A stretch of 64,000 nucleotides of DNA from Roseibium litorale (lineage in GTDB: Bacteria; Pseudomonadota; Alphaproteobacteria; Rhizobiales; Stappiaceae), in contig NZ_JACYXI010000001.1 in NCBI RefSeq assembly GCF_014842915.1, positions 760,087-824,086 of the forward strand. Direction: 5' to 3'. The notes below the pieces were generated by a model. It worked only from the letters and a program-made list of their open reading frames with translations, was not told where the DNA came from and ran no database searches. Below are positions 1 to 7,793 of the stretch, one piece after another (the first letter of the stretch is position 1; the number at the start of each line of letters is the position of its first letter). The position numbers and the translations under genes were made by a program.

Positions 1-630
1 CAGGCCGGCCGTCACTCCGGCGCACGCGTGACCCATTACAACACGTCCCGTGAGCACATCGAAAGCGCGGTGAATACGTCCCTGTCCGAAATGGGCATCG
101 ATCACATCGACCTGCTGCTGATCCACCGCCCGGATCCTTTCATGGATCACCATGAGACGGGCGCCGCCCTGGATGACCTGGTAAAATCGGGCAAGGTGTG
201 CTCCGTTGGCGTTTCCAACTTCCGCCCATGGGATTGGGAGCTGCTGCAATCAGCCATGTCCTCGAAGCTGGCGACCAACCAGATCGAGATCAGCCTTGCC
301 GAAATCCAGCCCTTTACCAATGGTGACCTTGCCTTCCATCAGCGCCTTGGCACGAAACTGATGGCGTGGTCACCGCTTGGCGGCGGCTCCCTGATGACCA
401 ATGACGGCAAGCTGGGACATGTCATGGACGAATTTGCGTCCATCTTTGGTGTTGACCGGTCCGCAGTCGCCGTTGCTTTCCTCCTTGCCCATCCGGCGGG
501 GCTTCTCCCTGTCCTGGGCACCAACAATCTGGAGCGCATCGGCAAGATCTCGGACGCCCTCAAGGTCAAGCTCGACCGGGAAGGCTGGTACCAGCTCTAC
601 GAAGCAGCCCTTGGCAAAAAGGTTCCCTGA
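1..630 (+). CDS. Aldo/keto reductase, YdhF-like (5' end outside window)
   Basis: The frame is open from the first base, so the gene starts upstream and only the C-terminal 209 residues are visible; the GTG at 28 is internal by homology. The visible part has the AKR strand motif LLLIHRPDP, the VGVSNF loop, and NQIEIS and MAWSPLGGG segments, in the order seen in E. coli YdhF-type NADPH-dependent oxidoreductases. The family reduces or oxidises carbonyl or sugar substrates in the cytoplasm. The stop overlaps the start of the flavin reductase gene by one base (TGATG), so the two are co-translated. It could supply the sugar dehydrogenase step of the fucose-type cluster nearby, but this is only inference from position. 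Confidence 0.85.
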   Translation, partial: QAGRHSGARVTHYNTSREHIESAVNTSLSEMGIDHIDLLLIHRPDPFMDHHETGAALDDLVKSGKVCSVGVSNFRPWDWELLQSAMSSKLATNQIEISLAEIQPFTNGDLAFHQRLGTKLMAWSPLGGGSLMTNDGKLGHVMDEFASIFGVDRSAVAVAFLLAHPAGLLPVLGTNNLERIGKISDALKVKLDREGWYQLYEAALGKKVP

Positions 631-1154
631 TGACGATGCAGACACGCGATCTCCCGGTTTCCTTTGCTCCGGTTCAGGAAAACACACGCCTGTTGCGCGA
701 CGCTTTCGGCCGGTTTGCAACCGGGGTGACCGTCGTGACTGCCCCCTCTCAGGACGGCCCGGTGGGTATCACCGCCAACAGCTTTTCCTCCGTCTCACTG
801 GACCCGCCGCTGGTCCTGTGGGCGCCGGATAAAGGGTCCCGCCGCTTCCAGTATTTCGAAGCGGCGGAGCATTACGCGATCCATGTGCTCAGCCACGAGC
901 AGGCCGCGCTTTGCGAGGGCTTTGCGCGCAATGCCCACGCCTTCGAGGCGCTGGACTTCGACCTGAACGCCCAAGGCGTGCCGCTGATCAGCAACTGTCT
1001 GGCCCGGTTCGAATGCGCGCGATTTGCAGCGTATGAGGGTGGCGATCATCTGATTGTTCTGGGCCGCGTCGAGAAGGCGGAAATGCGCGATGGCGACGCC
1101 TTGACCTTTTTTGCGGGAAAGCTGGGCCAGGTGCCTCTGCGGGCAGAAAACTGA
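630..1154 (+). CDS. Flavin reductase family protein
   Basis: A 174-residue protein of the split-barrel flavin reductase (HpaC/FMN-binding) family. Diagnostic stretches are FGRFATGVTVVTA near residues 27-39, GITANSFSSVSLDPPLVLW (FMN-binding loop), then HVLSHEQ and GGDHLIVLGRVE. Such enzymes hand reduced FMN/FAD to partner monooxygenases using NAD(P)H. The start codon overlaps the stop of the upstream aldo/keto reductase by one base, showing one transcript. No monooxygenase partner is visible, so the physiological partner is unknown. Confidence 0.88.
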   Translation: MTMQTRDLPVSFAPVQENTRLLRDAFGRFATGVTVVTAPSQDGPVGITANSFSSVSLDPPLVLWAPDKGSRRFQYFEAAEHYAIHVLSHEQAALCEGFARNAHAFEALDFDLNAQGVPLISNCLARFECARFAAYEGGDHLIVLGRVEKAEMRDGDALTFFAGKLGQVPLRAEN

Positions 1155-1200
1155 GAGGAGCTTAAGCGCCGGGACCGCTCAAGGTCCGAGGAAAAAACCC

Positions 1201-1239
1201 GGTCCCTGCTCCCTGGCGGGGGGATTAGGTGCAGGGACC
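1201..1239. other. Inverted repeat / hairpin
   Basis: GGTCCCTGC (1201-1209) and GCAGGGACC (1231-1239) form a perfect 9-bp stem with a 21-nt loop. It lies about 50 bases after the flavin reductase stop, between convergent genes. No T-run follows on either strand, so it may stabilise a 3' end rather than terminate intrinsically. I see nothing else in 1155-1432. Confidence 0.4.
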
Positions 1240-1432
1240 AGGCAGTTTGCAGGCTGAAGGGGAGGCATCCCTCGAAGACCGTCAGGTGTGTGAGCGGTAC
1301 AGCTCTGCAAGAGCTCCAGACAAGCGGGCCAGCAGGTGAGCCGCCAATCAATGTTCCTCATATGTTCTTTTCTTTAGTGGCTTGTCAAGCCGTCTTTGGA
1401 CCTGTGTGTCCCGCAAGCTGGTTGCTTGAACG

Positions 1433-1891
1433 TCAGTCTGAATGGACCGAGGCCCCAAGTTGCCGGGAAATGCTGCGGCAGACCTCCAGCAAAGCCTCGC
1501 GGCATTCATCTGCCGATTTGATCGACGTGCCCGAAAGCCGTTTGATGAAGGGAATGGTCAGGGCCGCAATCACCTTGCCAGAGAAGTCGCGGATCGGTGC
1601 AGAAATGTTCTGAACCCCTTCGATGGTGAGCGAAGCATTGCCGCAATTGCCCTTCTCACGCACATCGGCGAGCCCATCGATAAATTCCGTCCTGCGGTTG
1701 TCCGGGCCATCCGCCAGATCAAGCAGAGAGGCAAGCGCCCGCCCATCCATCCAGGCAGCGAGCACCCGGCCGGACGCCGTGTCGAACAAAGGAATCTGCG
1801 CGCCGAGCCGCACGGAGGTGATGTTGTTGTCCTGGCAATCGACCTGGGCAATCACCAGAACCTTGCCGGAATGAAGAATGGCAAGATGCAC
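1433..1891 (-). CDS. IclR effector-binding domain protein lacking the HTH domain
   Basis: The 152 residues match the C-terminal ligand-binding (GAF-like) half of IclR regulators: HLAILHSGKVLVIAQVD, LGAQIPLFDTASGRVLAAWM, a YSL-like central segment, and ISAPIRDFSGKVIAALTIPF. A full IclR protein is about 250-270 residues, with about 80-90 residues of winged helix in front. Only 79 bases separate this GTG start from the upstream stop, so the HTH cannot be encoded there. The start has an excellent Shine-Dalgarno (AAGGAGG, 9 bases before GTG), so translation of the stand-alone domain looks real. It is the last gene of the minus-strand sugar operon. Either a truncated remnant or a ligand sensor without DNA binding. 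Confidence 0.75.
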   Translation of the reverse strand: MHLAILHSGKVLVIAQVDCQDNNITSVRLGAQIPLFDTASGRVLAAWMDGRALASLLDLADGPDNRRTEFIDGLADVREKGNCGNASLTIEGVQNISAPIRDFSGKVIAALTIPFIKRLSGTSIKSADECREALLEVCRSISRQLGASVHSD

Positions 1892-1920
1892 AAGAAGAAA
1901 CCTCCTTTGTCATCAACCTC

Positions 1921-1940
1921 GCCCGGCGTCTCCGCCGGGC
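1921..1940. other. GC-rich hairpin between FAH and IclR-domain genes
   Basis: GCCCGGCG and CGCCGGGC form a perfect 8-bp stem around TCTC. It is 31 bases after the stop of the FAH gene on the minus strand and directly before the Shine-Dalgarno of the IclR-domain gene. It lacks a good T-run on the minus strand. It could attenuate read-through into the IclR fragment. Confidence 0.4.
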
Positions 1941-1970
1941 TTTCAAAAAGCTTCTGTGTCCTTGGAACGA

Positions 1971-2810
1971 TCAGACGTCCTTGATGCAGACCTGCTTCTG
2001 TGTGCCGAGGTTCTGGATGCCCAGTTCGACCACATCGCCTTCCCTGAGGTAGACCGGCGGCTTCATGCCGAGGCCCACACCCGGAGGCGTACCGGTGGAA
2101 ATGATGTCGCCCGGCTGCAGCGTAAAGAACTGCGACAGATAGGAAATCAGGAACTTGACGCCATAGACCATCGTGCTGGTCGAGCCATCCTGATAGCGCT
2201 TGCCGTTGACTTCGAGCCACATATGCATGTTCTGCGGATCGCCAGCCTCATCCGGCGTTACCAGCCAGGGGCCGGTCGGGCCGAAATTGTCCGAGGACTT
2301 GCCCTTGGACCACTGACCAGAGCGCTCGATCTGATAGGCGCGCTCGGAGACGTCGTTGATCACGCAGTAACCGGCAACGTGATCGAGAGCATTTTCTTCG
2401 CTCACATATTTCGCGGCCTTGCCGATGACGAAGCCGAGTTCGACTTCCCAGTCGGTCTTCTCAGAACCGCGCGGAATGATGATCGGATCATTCGGACCGC
2501 AGATTGCCGAGGTATATTTCGCGAAGATCACCGGCTCCGGCGGAACCTCCATGCCGCTTTCGGCAGCGTGGTCGGAATAGTTGAGACCGATACAGATGAA
2601 CTTGCCCGTGCCGCCAACACAAGGACCGAGGCGCGGATTGCCTTCCACCACCGGCAGCTTGGACACATCGACCGACTTCAGTTCGTCCAGACGGGTCAGA
2701 ACATCGCCGGCGATATCCGGCACAACGCCGGACAGGTCGCGGATCTTGCCTTCGTCATCAAGAAGGCCCGGCTTTTCCGCACCCTTTTCGCCATAACGCA
2801 GAAATTTCAT
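1971..2810 (-). CDS. Fumarylacetoacetate hydrolase family protein (2,4-diketo-3-deoxy-sugar-acid hydrolase candidate)
   Basis: A 279-residue FAH-fold enzyme. Visible family segments are FICIGLNYSDHAAESG, PVIFAKYTSAICGPND, the metal-binding DWEVELGFVIGK (two acidic ligands), YCVINDVSER, the loop SSDNFGPTGPWLVTPDE and DIISTGTPPGVG. Cytosolic, Mg-dependent cleavage of a C-C bond in a beta-diketo acid is the family reaction. Directly upstream on the same strand (24 bases) is an SDR resembling 2-keto-3-deoxy-L-fuconate dehydrogenase. That pairing is the known end of non-phosphorylative L-fucose breakdown, giving pyruvate and lactate. Substrate assignment is inference; ureidoglycolate lyase-like activity is the alternative. 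Confidence 0.87.
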   Translation of the reverse strand: MKFLRYGEKGAEKPGLLDDEGKIRDLSGVVPDIAGDVLTRLDELKSVDVSKLPVVEGNPRLGPCVGGTGKFICIGLNYSDHAAESGMEVPPEPVIFAKYTSAICGPNDPIIIPRGSEKTDWEVELGFVIGKAAKYVSEENALDHVAGYCVINDVSERAYQIERSGQWSKGKSSDNFGPTGPWLVTPDEAGDPQNMHMWLEVNGKRYQDGSTSTMVYGVKFLISYLSQFFTLQPGDIISTGTPPGVGLGMKPPVYLREGDVVELGIQNLGTQKQVCIKDV

Positions 2811-2834
2811 GGATTTCTTTCCTTCAGATCAAAC

Positions 2835-3572
2835 TTAAGTGGTCCAGCCGCCATCGATAATATGTTCGACACCGGTGGTGAAGCTGCTTTCGTCAGAGGC
2901 CAGATAGGCAACCAGCGCGGCCACTTCCTCGACGCGGCCAAGGCGGCCCATGGGCTGGCGCGCAGTGAATTGCTTCAGCGCGCCTTCATAGTCGCCCGTA
3001 TCACGCAGGCGCTGATGCAGGCTCGGGCTTTCAATTGTGCCCGGACAGATCGAGTTGCACCGTATGCCCCGTGTCACATAGTCAGCAGCAACGGAGCGCG
3101 TCAGACCGACAACAGCGGCCTTCGATGCGGAATAGATGCAACGGTTGACCGGCCCGGTCTTCGGACCTGCAACCGACGACATGTTGATGATCGAACCGCC
3201 CCCATTTTCCAGCATGCCCGGCAGGAAGGCCTGGATCATATGAAACTGAGCCTTCACATTAAGATTGAAGGCAAAGTCCCACTCATCATCCTTAGCCTGT
3301 TCAACCGTGCCGGCATGAACGACCCCGGCACAGTTGAAGAGGATATTGAGCGTTCCAACGTCCTCGGCCAACTGTGCAATGGCAGGCTTGTCGAGCACAT
3401 TGAGAACACGGGTTTCGATCCCTGCGTTGTCCTCAATCTCTTTCAGAAGGTCGGCGTTGATATCCGTGGCAATAACGCGTGCGCCTTCCGCGGCCATACG
3501 CAGGGCCGAAGCCCGCCCGATCCCCTGCCCGGCCGCCGTCACCAGCGCCGTCTTGCCTTCCAGTCGTTTCAT
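2835..3572 (-). CDS. SDR family dehydrogenase, DHRS6-like (2-keto-3-deoxy-L-fuconate dehydrogenase candidate)
   Basis: A 245-residue classical short-chain dehydrogenase. It has the cofactor motif TAAGQGIG (12-19), Asp37 that points to NAD rather than NADP, NCAG (80-83), and the catalytic set Ser133, Tyr147, Lys151 in SSVAG...YSASK. The segment CPGTIESPSLHQR and the C-terminal SDESSFTTGVEHIIDGGWT are typical of the BDH2/DHRS6 branch, which includes bacterial 2-keto-3-deoxy-L-fuconate dehydrogenases. Two adjacent ATGs (3575, 3572) are possible; the second is better spaced (7 bases) from AAGGA. It precedes the FAH gene by 24 bases in the same operon. Confidence 0.87.
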   Translation of the reverse strand: MKRLEGKTALVTAAGQGIGRASALRMAAEGARVIATDINADLLKEIEDNAGIETRVLNVLDKPAIAQLAEDVGTLNILFNCAGVVHAGTVEQAKDDEWDFAFNLNVKAQFHMIQAFLPGMLENGGGSIINMSSVAGPKTGPVNRCIYSASKAAVVGLTRSVAADYVTRGIRCNSICPGTIESPSLHQRLRDTGDYEGALKQFTARQPMGRLGRVEEVAALVAYLASDESSFTTGVEHIIDGGWTT

Positions 3573-3575
3573 CAT

Positions 3576-3929
3576 GTCTTCCTTGGCTGAACCCCTTTGA
3601 GACCGGATGCGGCAGGCCGCCGTCCGGATGGGACAAAGGTCTTTTAGGTGAGGGTAAAGTGCCGGACGCGGCGAGCTTCCGGACGTGTGATCTGATTGGA
3701 ATGCCTGATGGGCAAACAGCCTTGATGTATCTCCAAGTGTTGGCCGGGGATGATGCTCCTGGCCTTGCGATCTCCTTCGAACCATTGGATGTTGCCCGGC
3801 AGATTGCGACAATTATCAAGACGAGCGCAAACCCCCATTCCTGGTGGGGTCCTCAAACCGGCAGGTACCCGGGCTTGGCGCGCTGAGCATACGCACTCAG
3901 TGAAGATTGCTGTGCTCATCCTCTTGCGC
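3576..3929. other. Long gap inside the minus-strand sugar operon
   Basis: This stretch of 354 bases separates the Gfo/Idh gene from the SDR gene, whereas the other spacings in the cluster run from an 8-base overlap to a 79-base gap. Open frames on both strands (for example a plus-strand 61-codon frame from 3702) match no family I recognise and lack a ribosome site. It most likely carries a second promoter for the SDR-FAH-IclR-domain genes, or a decayed gene. Confidence 0.4.
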
Positions 3930-5000
3930 TCAGCTTCTCTTGGCCAAAGGCGTGGCCGGTGCGGCGCTGCTTTCATAAGCAGCCTCAACCAGGGCCATCG
4001 TGTTCCAGGCATCAGCCACCGAGCCCTCAAGCGCCGCATCTTCGCCTGTCGCGAAGCGCTGAACCTGCGTCATCCGGCCGACAAAGGCCTCGATAAACCA
4101 GTTGCCCTTCAACGGCACCTGCACCCAGTCCGATCCGCCCTTGGGATGAATCCACAGCTCGTCCGGCTCGCCCTTGGGATAGTCCAGGTTGACGCCAAGC
4201 TTCATGTAGGCGGCGCCTGCCGTTCCGCAGATCCGGAACTCGCAAGCCTGATATTTCCGGCCGAAGCTGTGATTGTGATTGATGGACAGGCTGCAGCGGA
4301 TCGTATCGCCGTAGTCGAGAATGGCCGAGGTCCGGCTTTGTGAGATCTTCGAGGACGGATGTCCGAGGGTTTTGGCATGAACCCCCAGTGGATCACCCAG
4401 AATGTCGCGGATCGTGTCGAGATAGTGGATCGAGTGCAGCAGGATCTCCACCCGCGGCAGGTCCATGAGGAACTGCCAGAGGTGCCAGGGCGTATCGAGC
4501 GCCAGCCAGGCATCGAAGTCGACCACCTCGCCCAGCCAGCCCTTGGCAATAGCATCCTTGAGCGCCAGGGTCATCGGTGCGAAGCGGAGCTGGAAATTCA
4601 CCGCCGCCTTGATATTGCGCGCCTCGCAAATATCCAGAATACGGCTAGCCTCCGAGAGGTCCGACCCCATCGGCTTCTGGATCAGCACAACAGACCCTTC
4701 CGGCAGGTTTTCCAGAATGCCCGGAATAGCAACCGGCGGCACGGCAAGATCAAAGACCGCCCCTTCCACGGCCAGAGCTTCCTCGCGGCTGGTAAAAGCA
4801 CGGGTTCCAAAGGCTTCCGCCACACTGGCTGTCTTGTCAAAATCCGGATCAAAGATCCCAGCGCTCTGGAACCCCGCCTGGCGATAAGCGGGCAGATGGG
4901 CATCGGACACGATGGAGCCTGCCCCGAAGGTCACAATTGGACGGCTTGTCCGGGGCTGCTCAACACTCTGGCGCAGGCTCTTTGGATCAAACTCATTCAT
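3930..5000 (-). CDS. Gfo/Idh/MocA family oxidoreductase
   Basis: A 356-residue NAD(P)-dependent sugar dehydrogenase. The N-terminal Rossmann part contains VTFGAGSIVSDAHLPAY, then the IQKPMG segment (the family EKP motif with Gln in place of Glu) and a C-terminal Gfo/Idh domain with HSIHYLDTIRD, carrying the usual catalytic His. The fold oxidises or epimerises sugars and inositols. Its start overlaps the stop of the mutarotase gene by 8 bases, so the two are translationally coupled. In context it could oxidise the sugar presented by the mutarotase. Exact substrate is unknown. Confidence 0.87.
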   Translation of the reverse strand: MNEFDPKSLRQSVEQPRTSRPIVTFGAGSIVSDAHLPAYRQAGFQSAGIFDPDFDKTASVAEAFGTRAFTSREEALAVEGAVFDLAVPPVAIPGILENLPEGSVVLIQKPMGSDLSEASRILDICEARNIKAAVNFQLRFAPMTLALKDAIAKGWLGEVVDFDAWLALDTPWHLWQFLMDLPRVEILLHSIHYLDTIRDILGDPLGVHAKTLGHPSSKISQSRTSAILDYGDTIRCSLSINHNHSFGRKYQACEFRICGTAGAAYMKLGVNLDYPKGEPDELWIHPKGGSDWVQVPLKGNWFIEAFVGRMTQVQRFATGEDAALEGSVADAWNTMALVEAAYESSAAPATPLAKRS

Positions 5001-5322
5001 GATGGAAAACCTCTTCCATCTCAGCCCACCACTCGCCTTCCTTCCGGGTTGCGAGCGGGCGCTGCAGAGGACCGCAAATGGCCCACCAGCGGCGGGTTTC
5101 CGGGTCAGCGGCCATCTTCGCCATATCGGCAGCGTAATCAGTCCCGTGGTATTCGAAATAGGAGAACAGCAGGTTCTCAGGTTCCTTCAGGAAAATCGTG
5201 TAGTTGCGGATATTGCAGTCGGAAATCTTCGCCAGCACGCCTGGCCAGGCAGCAGCATGCAGGCGTTTATATTCCTCTATACCTGCCCCATCGAGGCCGA
5301 TCACGGCGCCCTTGCGTTCCAT
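4993..5322 (-). CDS. L-rhamnose/L-fucose mutarotase family protein
   Basis: A 109-residue protein, the usual length of the RhaM/FucM family. The sequence AGIEEYKRLHAAAWPGVLAKISDCNIRNYTIF, the LFSYFEY segment with conserved aromatic residues and the ending RRWWAIC...EMEEVFHHE are typical. These cytosolic enzymes interconvert alpha and beta anomers of 6-deoxy-hexoses. Shine-Dalgarno GGGAGG stands 8 bases before the ATG. It is the first gene of the minus-strand operon and overlaps the Gfo/Idh gene by 8 bases, supporting a deoxy-sugar catabolic role. Confidence 0.9.
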   Translation of the reverse strand: MERKGAVIGLDGAGIEEYKRLHAAAWPGVLAKISDCNIRNYTIFLKEPENLLFSYFEYHGTDYAADMAKMAADPETRRWWAICGPLQRPLATRKEGEWWAEMEEVFHHE

Positions 5323-5430
5323 TACATTCCTCCCAGCCTGCGAACCTTATGGGTCCTTGTCCGTTCCAGATGTGACCGGTTGCAGGAACCTCCCAGGCCC
5401 CACCGATTCACATATCAGGCAGGCAGATAT

Positions 5431-5450
5431 AAACAGGAGCAAACCTGTTT
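5431..5450. promoter_or_regulatory. Inverted-repeat operator candidate in divergent promoter region
   Basis: AAACAGG and CCTGTTT form a perfect 7-bp inverted repeat with a 6-base spacer. It lies roughly midway in the 350-base divergent region between the mutarotase operon and the lactonase gene, where a shared regulator would bind. It differs from the TTGGTnnACCAA sites of the glucuronide locus, so a different regulator is implied. No other strong feature stands out in 5323-5672 apart from the promoter given separately. Confidence 0.5.
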
Positions 5451-5592
5451 CGCCAGATAAACCGATTGAATATCAGTACGGAACGGCATCACACCACATT
5501 CCACACCCGCACAAACCATCCGGAAACCCGGAGGTCTCGCGATGTTCCCTGCAGACAAATTCCGTCAGAAAAACAGCAGCTTGTGCTCAGCC

Positions 5593-5619
5593 TTGACTCA
5601 ATTACGCACCGCCTATCAA
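5593..5619 (+). promoter_or_regulatory. Possible promoter of the lactonase gene
   Basis: TTGACT (5593-5598) followed after 15 bases by TATCAA (5614-5619), about 55 bases before the lactonase start. The -35 box is near consensus, the spacer is short. Assignment is by inspection only. Confidence 0.35.
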
Positions 5620-5672
5620 CTCCAGTGAGACGCGAGCGGTCTGGATTTCGGGCCCAAGGGAGGAGCCGCTTC

Positions 5673-6509
5673 ATGCTGATAGACACCCATCTCCACCTCG
5701 TTGACCGGGACCAGTTGTCCTACCCTTGGCTGGCGGATGTCCCCGCGCTTGACCGAGACTGGACTTATGATTCCTACGAGACAGTGGCTCGTCGGATAGG
5801 GATATCGGGAGCCCTCCATATGGAGGTTGATGTCCATGAAGACAGCATCGGCCAGGAAACGGAAATGGTCGGCCAGTTGATGAACAGGCCAGGAAGCCTG
5901 ATCAAAGGCGCAATAGCCAGCGGCCGTCCGGAGTCCCCGGATTTCGCGGCCTACCTGGACAGTCTGGACAGGAAAACCGTGAAGGGTCTGCGCCGGGTTC
6001 TGCATGTCGTCCCTGATGACCTGTCGCAGGCACGGCTTTTCCGGAAGAACATTCGCAGGCTCGCCTCAAAGTCCCTGCCTTTCGACATTTGCATGCTGCA
6101 GAGGCAGCTGCCCTTGGCTGCGGCGCTGGTTGATGCGGCTCCGGATGTTGTTTTCGTCCTGGACCACTGCGGCGTTCCGGAAATGACGACAGACAGTTTC
6201 GCGGACTGGAAGAACAAGATCACGGAGCTTTCCAAGCGTCCCAATCTCAACATCAAGATATCCGGCATCGTCGCCTACACCGGTGGCGACTTCACGCTTG
6301 AGCGGTTACGCCCCTATGTTGAATATGCGATCGGTGCTTTCGGCTGGAACCGCGTTGTCTGGGGCTCGGACAGCCCGGTCTGCACCCTTGGCGGTGCCAA
6401 TCTGGAGACCTGGGTCGCGTCGACATATGCGCTGACCCTTGGCTGCAGTGCCGACGAACGCACTGCCTTTTTCAGCGAAAATGCCAGACGGATCTGGCAA
6501 CTGGACTGA
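5673..6509 (+). CDS. Amidohydrolase family 2 protein, sugar lactonase (L-fuconolactonase-like)
   Basis: A 278-residue TIM-barrel amidohydrolase of the COG3618 type. It opens with the metal motif DTHLHL (His6, His8), has FVLDHCGVP (barrel His), a NIKISG segment and WGSDSP with the terminal catalytic Asp. The start at 5673 is chosen because AAGGGAGGAG ends 8 bases before the ATG and the HxH motif follows at once; the frame is open further upstream but unrelated. Family members hydrolyse sugar lactones such as L-fucono-1,5-lactone. It is divergent from the deoxy-sugar operon and probably belongs to the same pathway. No fuconate dehydratase is visible in the window. Confidence 0.87.
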   Translation: MLIDTHLHLVDRDQLSYPWLADVPALDRDWTYDSYETVARRIGISGALHMEVDVHEDSIGQETEMVGQLMNRPGSLIKGAIASGRPESPDFAAYLDSLDRKTVKGLRRVLHVVPDDLSQARLFRKNIRRLASKSLPFDICMLQRQLPLAAALVDAAPDVVFVLDHCGVPEMTTDSFADWKNKITELSKRPNLNIKISGIVAYTGGDFTLERLRPYVEYAIGAFGWNRVVWGSDSPVCTLGGANLETWVASTYALTLGCSADERTAFFSENARRIWQLD

Positions 6510-6541
6510 CAGAAAATCCCTGAAAGTTCCCAGGAATGGAA

Positions 6542-6580
6542 AACCCGCCAGCGTCCCGGGACGCTGGCGGGTTCGGTTTT
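6542..6580. terminator. Bidirectional intrinsic terminator
   Basis: A perfect palindrome of 32 bases (6542-6573, AACCCGCCAGCGTCC arm) followed by CGGTTTTT on the plus strand and TTTTCC on the minus strand. It sits between the convergent lactonase and mannonate dehydratase genes and can end both transcripts. Confidence 0.85.
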
Positions 6581-6603
6581 TCGCTCAACAGGCGGGAAAC
6601 CGC

Positions 6604-7758
6604 TCAGGCCGAAAGGGCCTTGGCAATGCCGCGGATCTCCGCCAGACCGCGCAGGCGGCCGATCAGCGGATATCCCGGAGCGGTCTTGCGGGCCATGTCG
6701 TCACGCATTGCATGGCCGTGATCCGGACGGAACGGCACGGTGAGGCCCGTTGCCTTTTCCATCGCCAGAAGCTCGCGAACGACAGCAACCATATCGACGT
6801 CGCCGTCGAGATGATCGGCTTCGTGGAAGCTGACGCCATCAGCCTCTCGCTTGGTGGCCCGGAGGTGCACAAAGTAGATCCGGGCCCGATGCGCCCTGAT
6901 CATCGCCGGAAGGTCATTGTCCGCCCGGACACCATAGGAGCCCGTGCAGAAGGTGAAGCCATTGGACGGGCTCGGGTTGGCGGCCACCAGCGCATCCATA
7001 TCGGCGGCTGTGGAGACCACGCGCGGCAGACCAAACATCGAGCGGGGCGGATCATCCGGATGGATGGCAAGGACCACACCCGCAGCTTCCGCCCGGGGCA
7101 GGACATGGCGCAGGAAGCCCGCGAGATTACCGCGCAGCTCATCGGGTCCGATGCCGTTGTAGGTTTCCAGACGCTTGGCGAAAGTCTCAAGCGTATAGCT
7201 TTCCTCAGATCCCGGCAGGCCGGCAATGATCGTGCGCATCAGGCGCTCATGTTCGGCCACATCCACCACGGCGAACCGCGCCTTGGCGGCTTCGCAGATT
7301 TCCGGCAGATGATCCGCATCAGCCCCGGGCCGCTTCAGGATGTGAATGTCGAACATCGCCAGATCCACGGCGTCATACCGCAGGCAGCGGGCACCGTTTT
7401 CCAGCTCGTGATAGAGATCCGTCCGGGTCCAGTCGAGAACCGGCATGAAGTTGTAGCAGATCGTCTTGATGCCGCACTCAGCCAGGTTCTCGAAGGTCTG
7501 CGCCCAGTTATCGGCATAGGTCTGCCAGCCGGGTGCACCGGTCTTGATGTCCTCATGAACCGGGATACTTTCGACGACGACCCATTCCAGACCTGCGGCC
7601 CGGATCATCTCCTGCCGCTCGCGAATCTGCTCGACGGTCCAGATCACGCCATTGGGAATGTCATGCAGCGCAGTTACAATGCCTGTCGCCCCGGTCTGGC
7701 GGACATCCGCGAGGGTTACGGCGTCTTGCGGTCCAAACCACCGCCAACTTTCAATCAT
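6604..7758 (-). CDS. uxuA: Mannonate dehydratase
   Basis: A 384-residue UxuA. Diagnostic segments are MIESWRWFGPQDAVTLADVRQTGATGIVTALHDIPNG at the N-terminus, CYNFMPVLDWTRTDL, AIHPDDPPRSMFGLPRVVS and FVHLRATKRE, with PFRPDHGHAM near the C-terminus holding metal-binding His residues. The enzyme dehydrates D-mannonate to 2-keto-3-deoxy-D-gluconate in the hexuronate pathway. The ATG at 7758 has GGAG 8 bases upstream; the frame is open further upstream but that part is not homologous. It follows the GntR gene by 35 bases and ends the dctP-uidA-gntR-uxuA operon. Confidence 0.95.
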   Translation of the reverse strand: MIESWRWFGPQDAVTLADVRQTGATGIVTALHDIPNGVIWTVEQIRERQEMIRAAGLEWVVVESIPVHEDIKTGAPGWQTYADNWAQTFENLAECGIKTICYNFMPVLDWTRTDLYHELENGARCLRYDAVDLAMFDIHILKRPGADADHLPEICEAAKARFAVVDVAEHERLMRTIIAGLPGSEESYTLETFAKRLETYNGIGPDELRGNLAGFLRHVLPRAEAAGVVLAIHPDDPPRSMFGLPRVVSTAADMDALVAANPSPSNGFTFCTGSYGVRADNDLPAMIRAHRARIYFVHLRATKREADGVSFHEADHLDGDVDMVAVVRELLAMEKATGLTVPFRPDHGHAMRDDMARKTAPGYPLIGRLRGLAEIRGIAKALSA

Positions 7759-7793
7759 TCTGGTCTCCAGGAAGACAAAGGGAAATTCAGGTA

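Noticed and set aside
1878..3590. 570-codon plus-strand open frame opposite the FAH and SDR genes
   Set aside because: It lies antisense to two well-conserved genes, has no family match and is a product of the high-GC codon pattern of the opposite strand.
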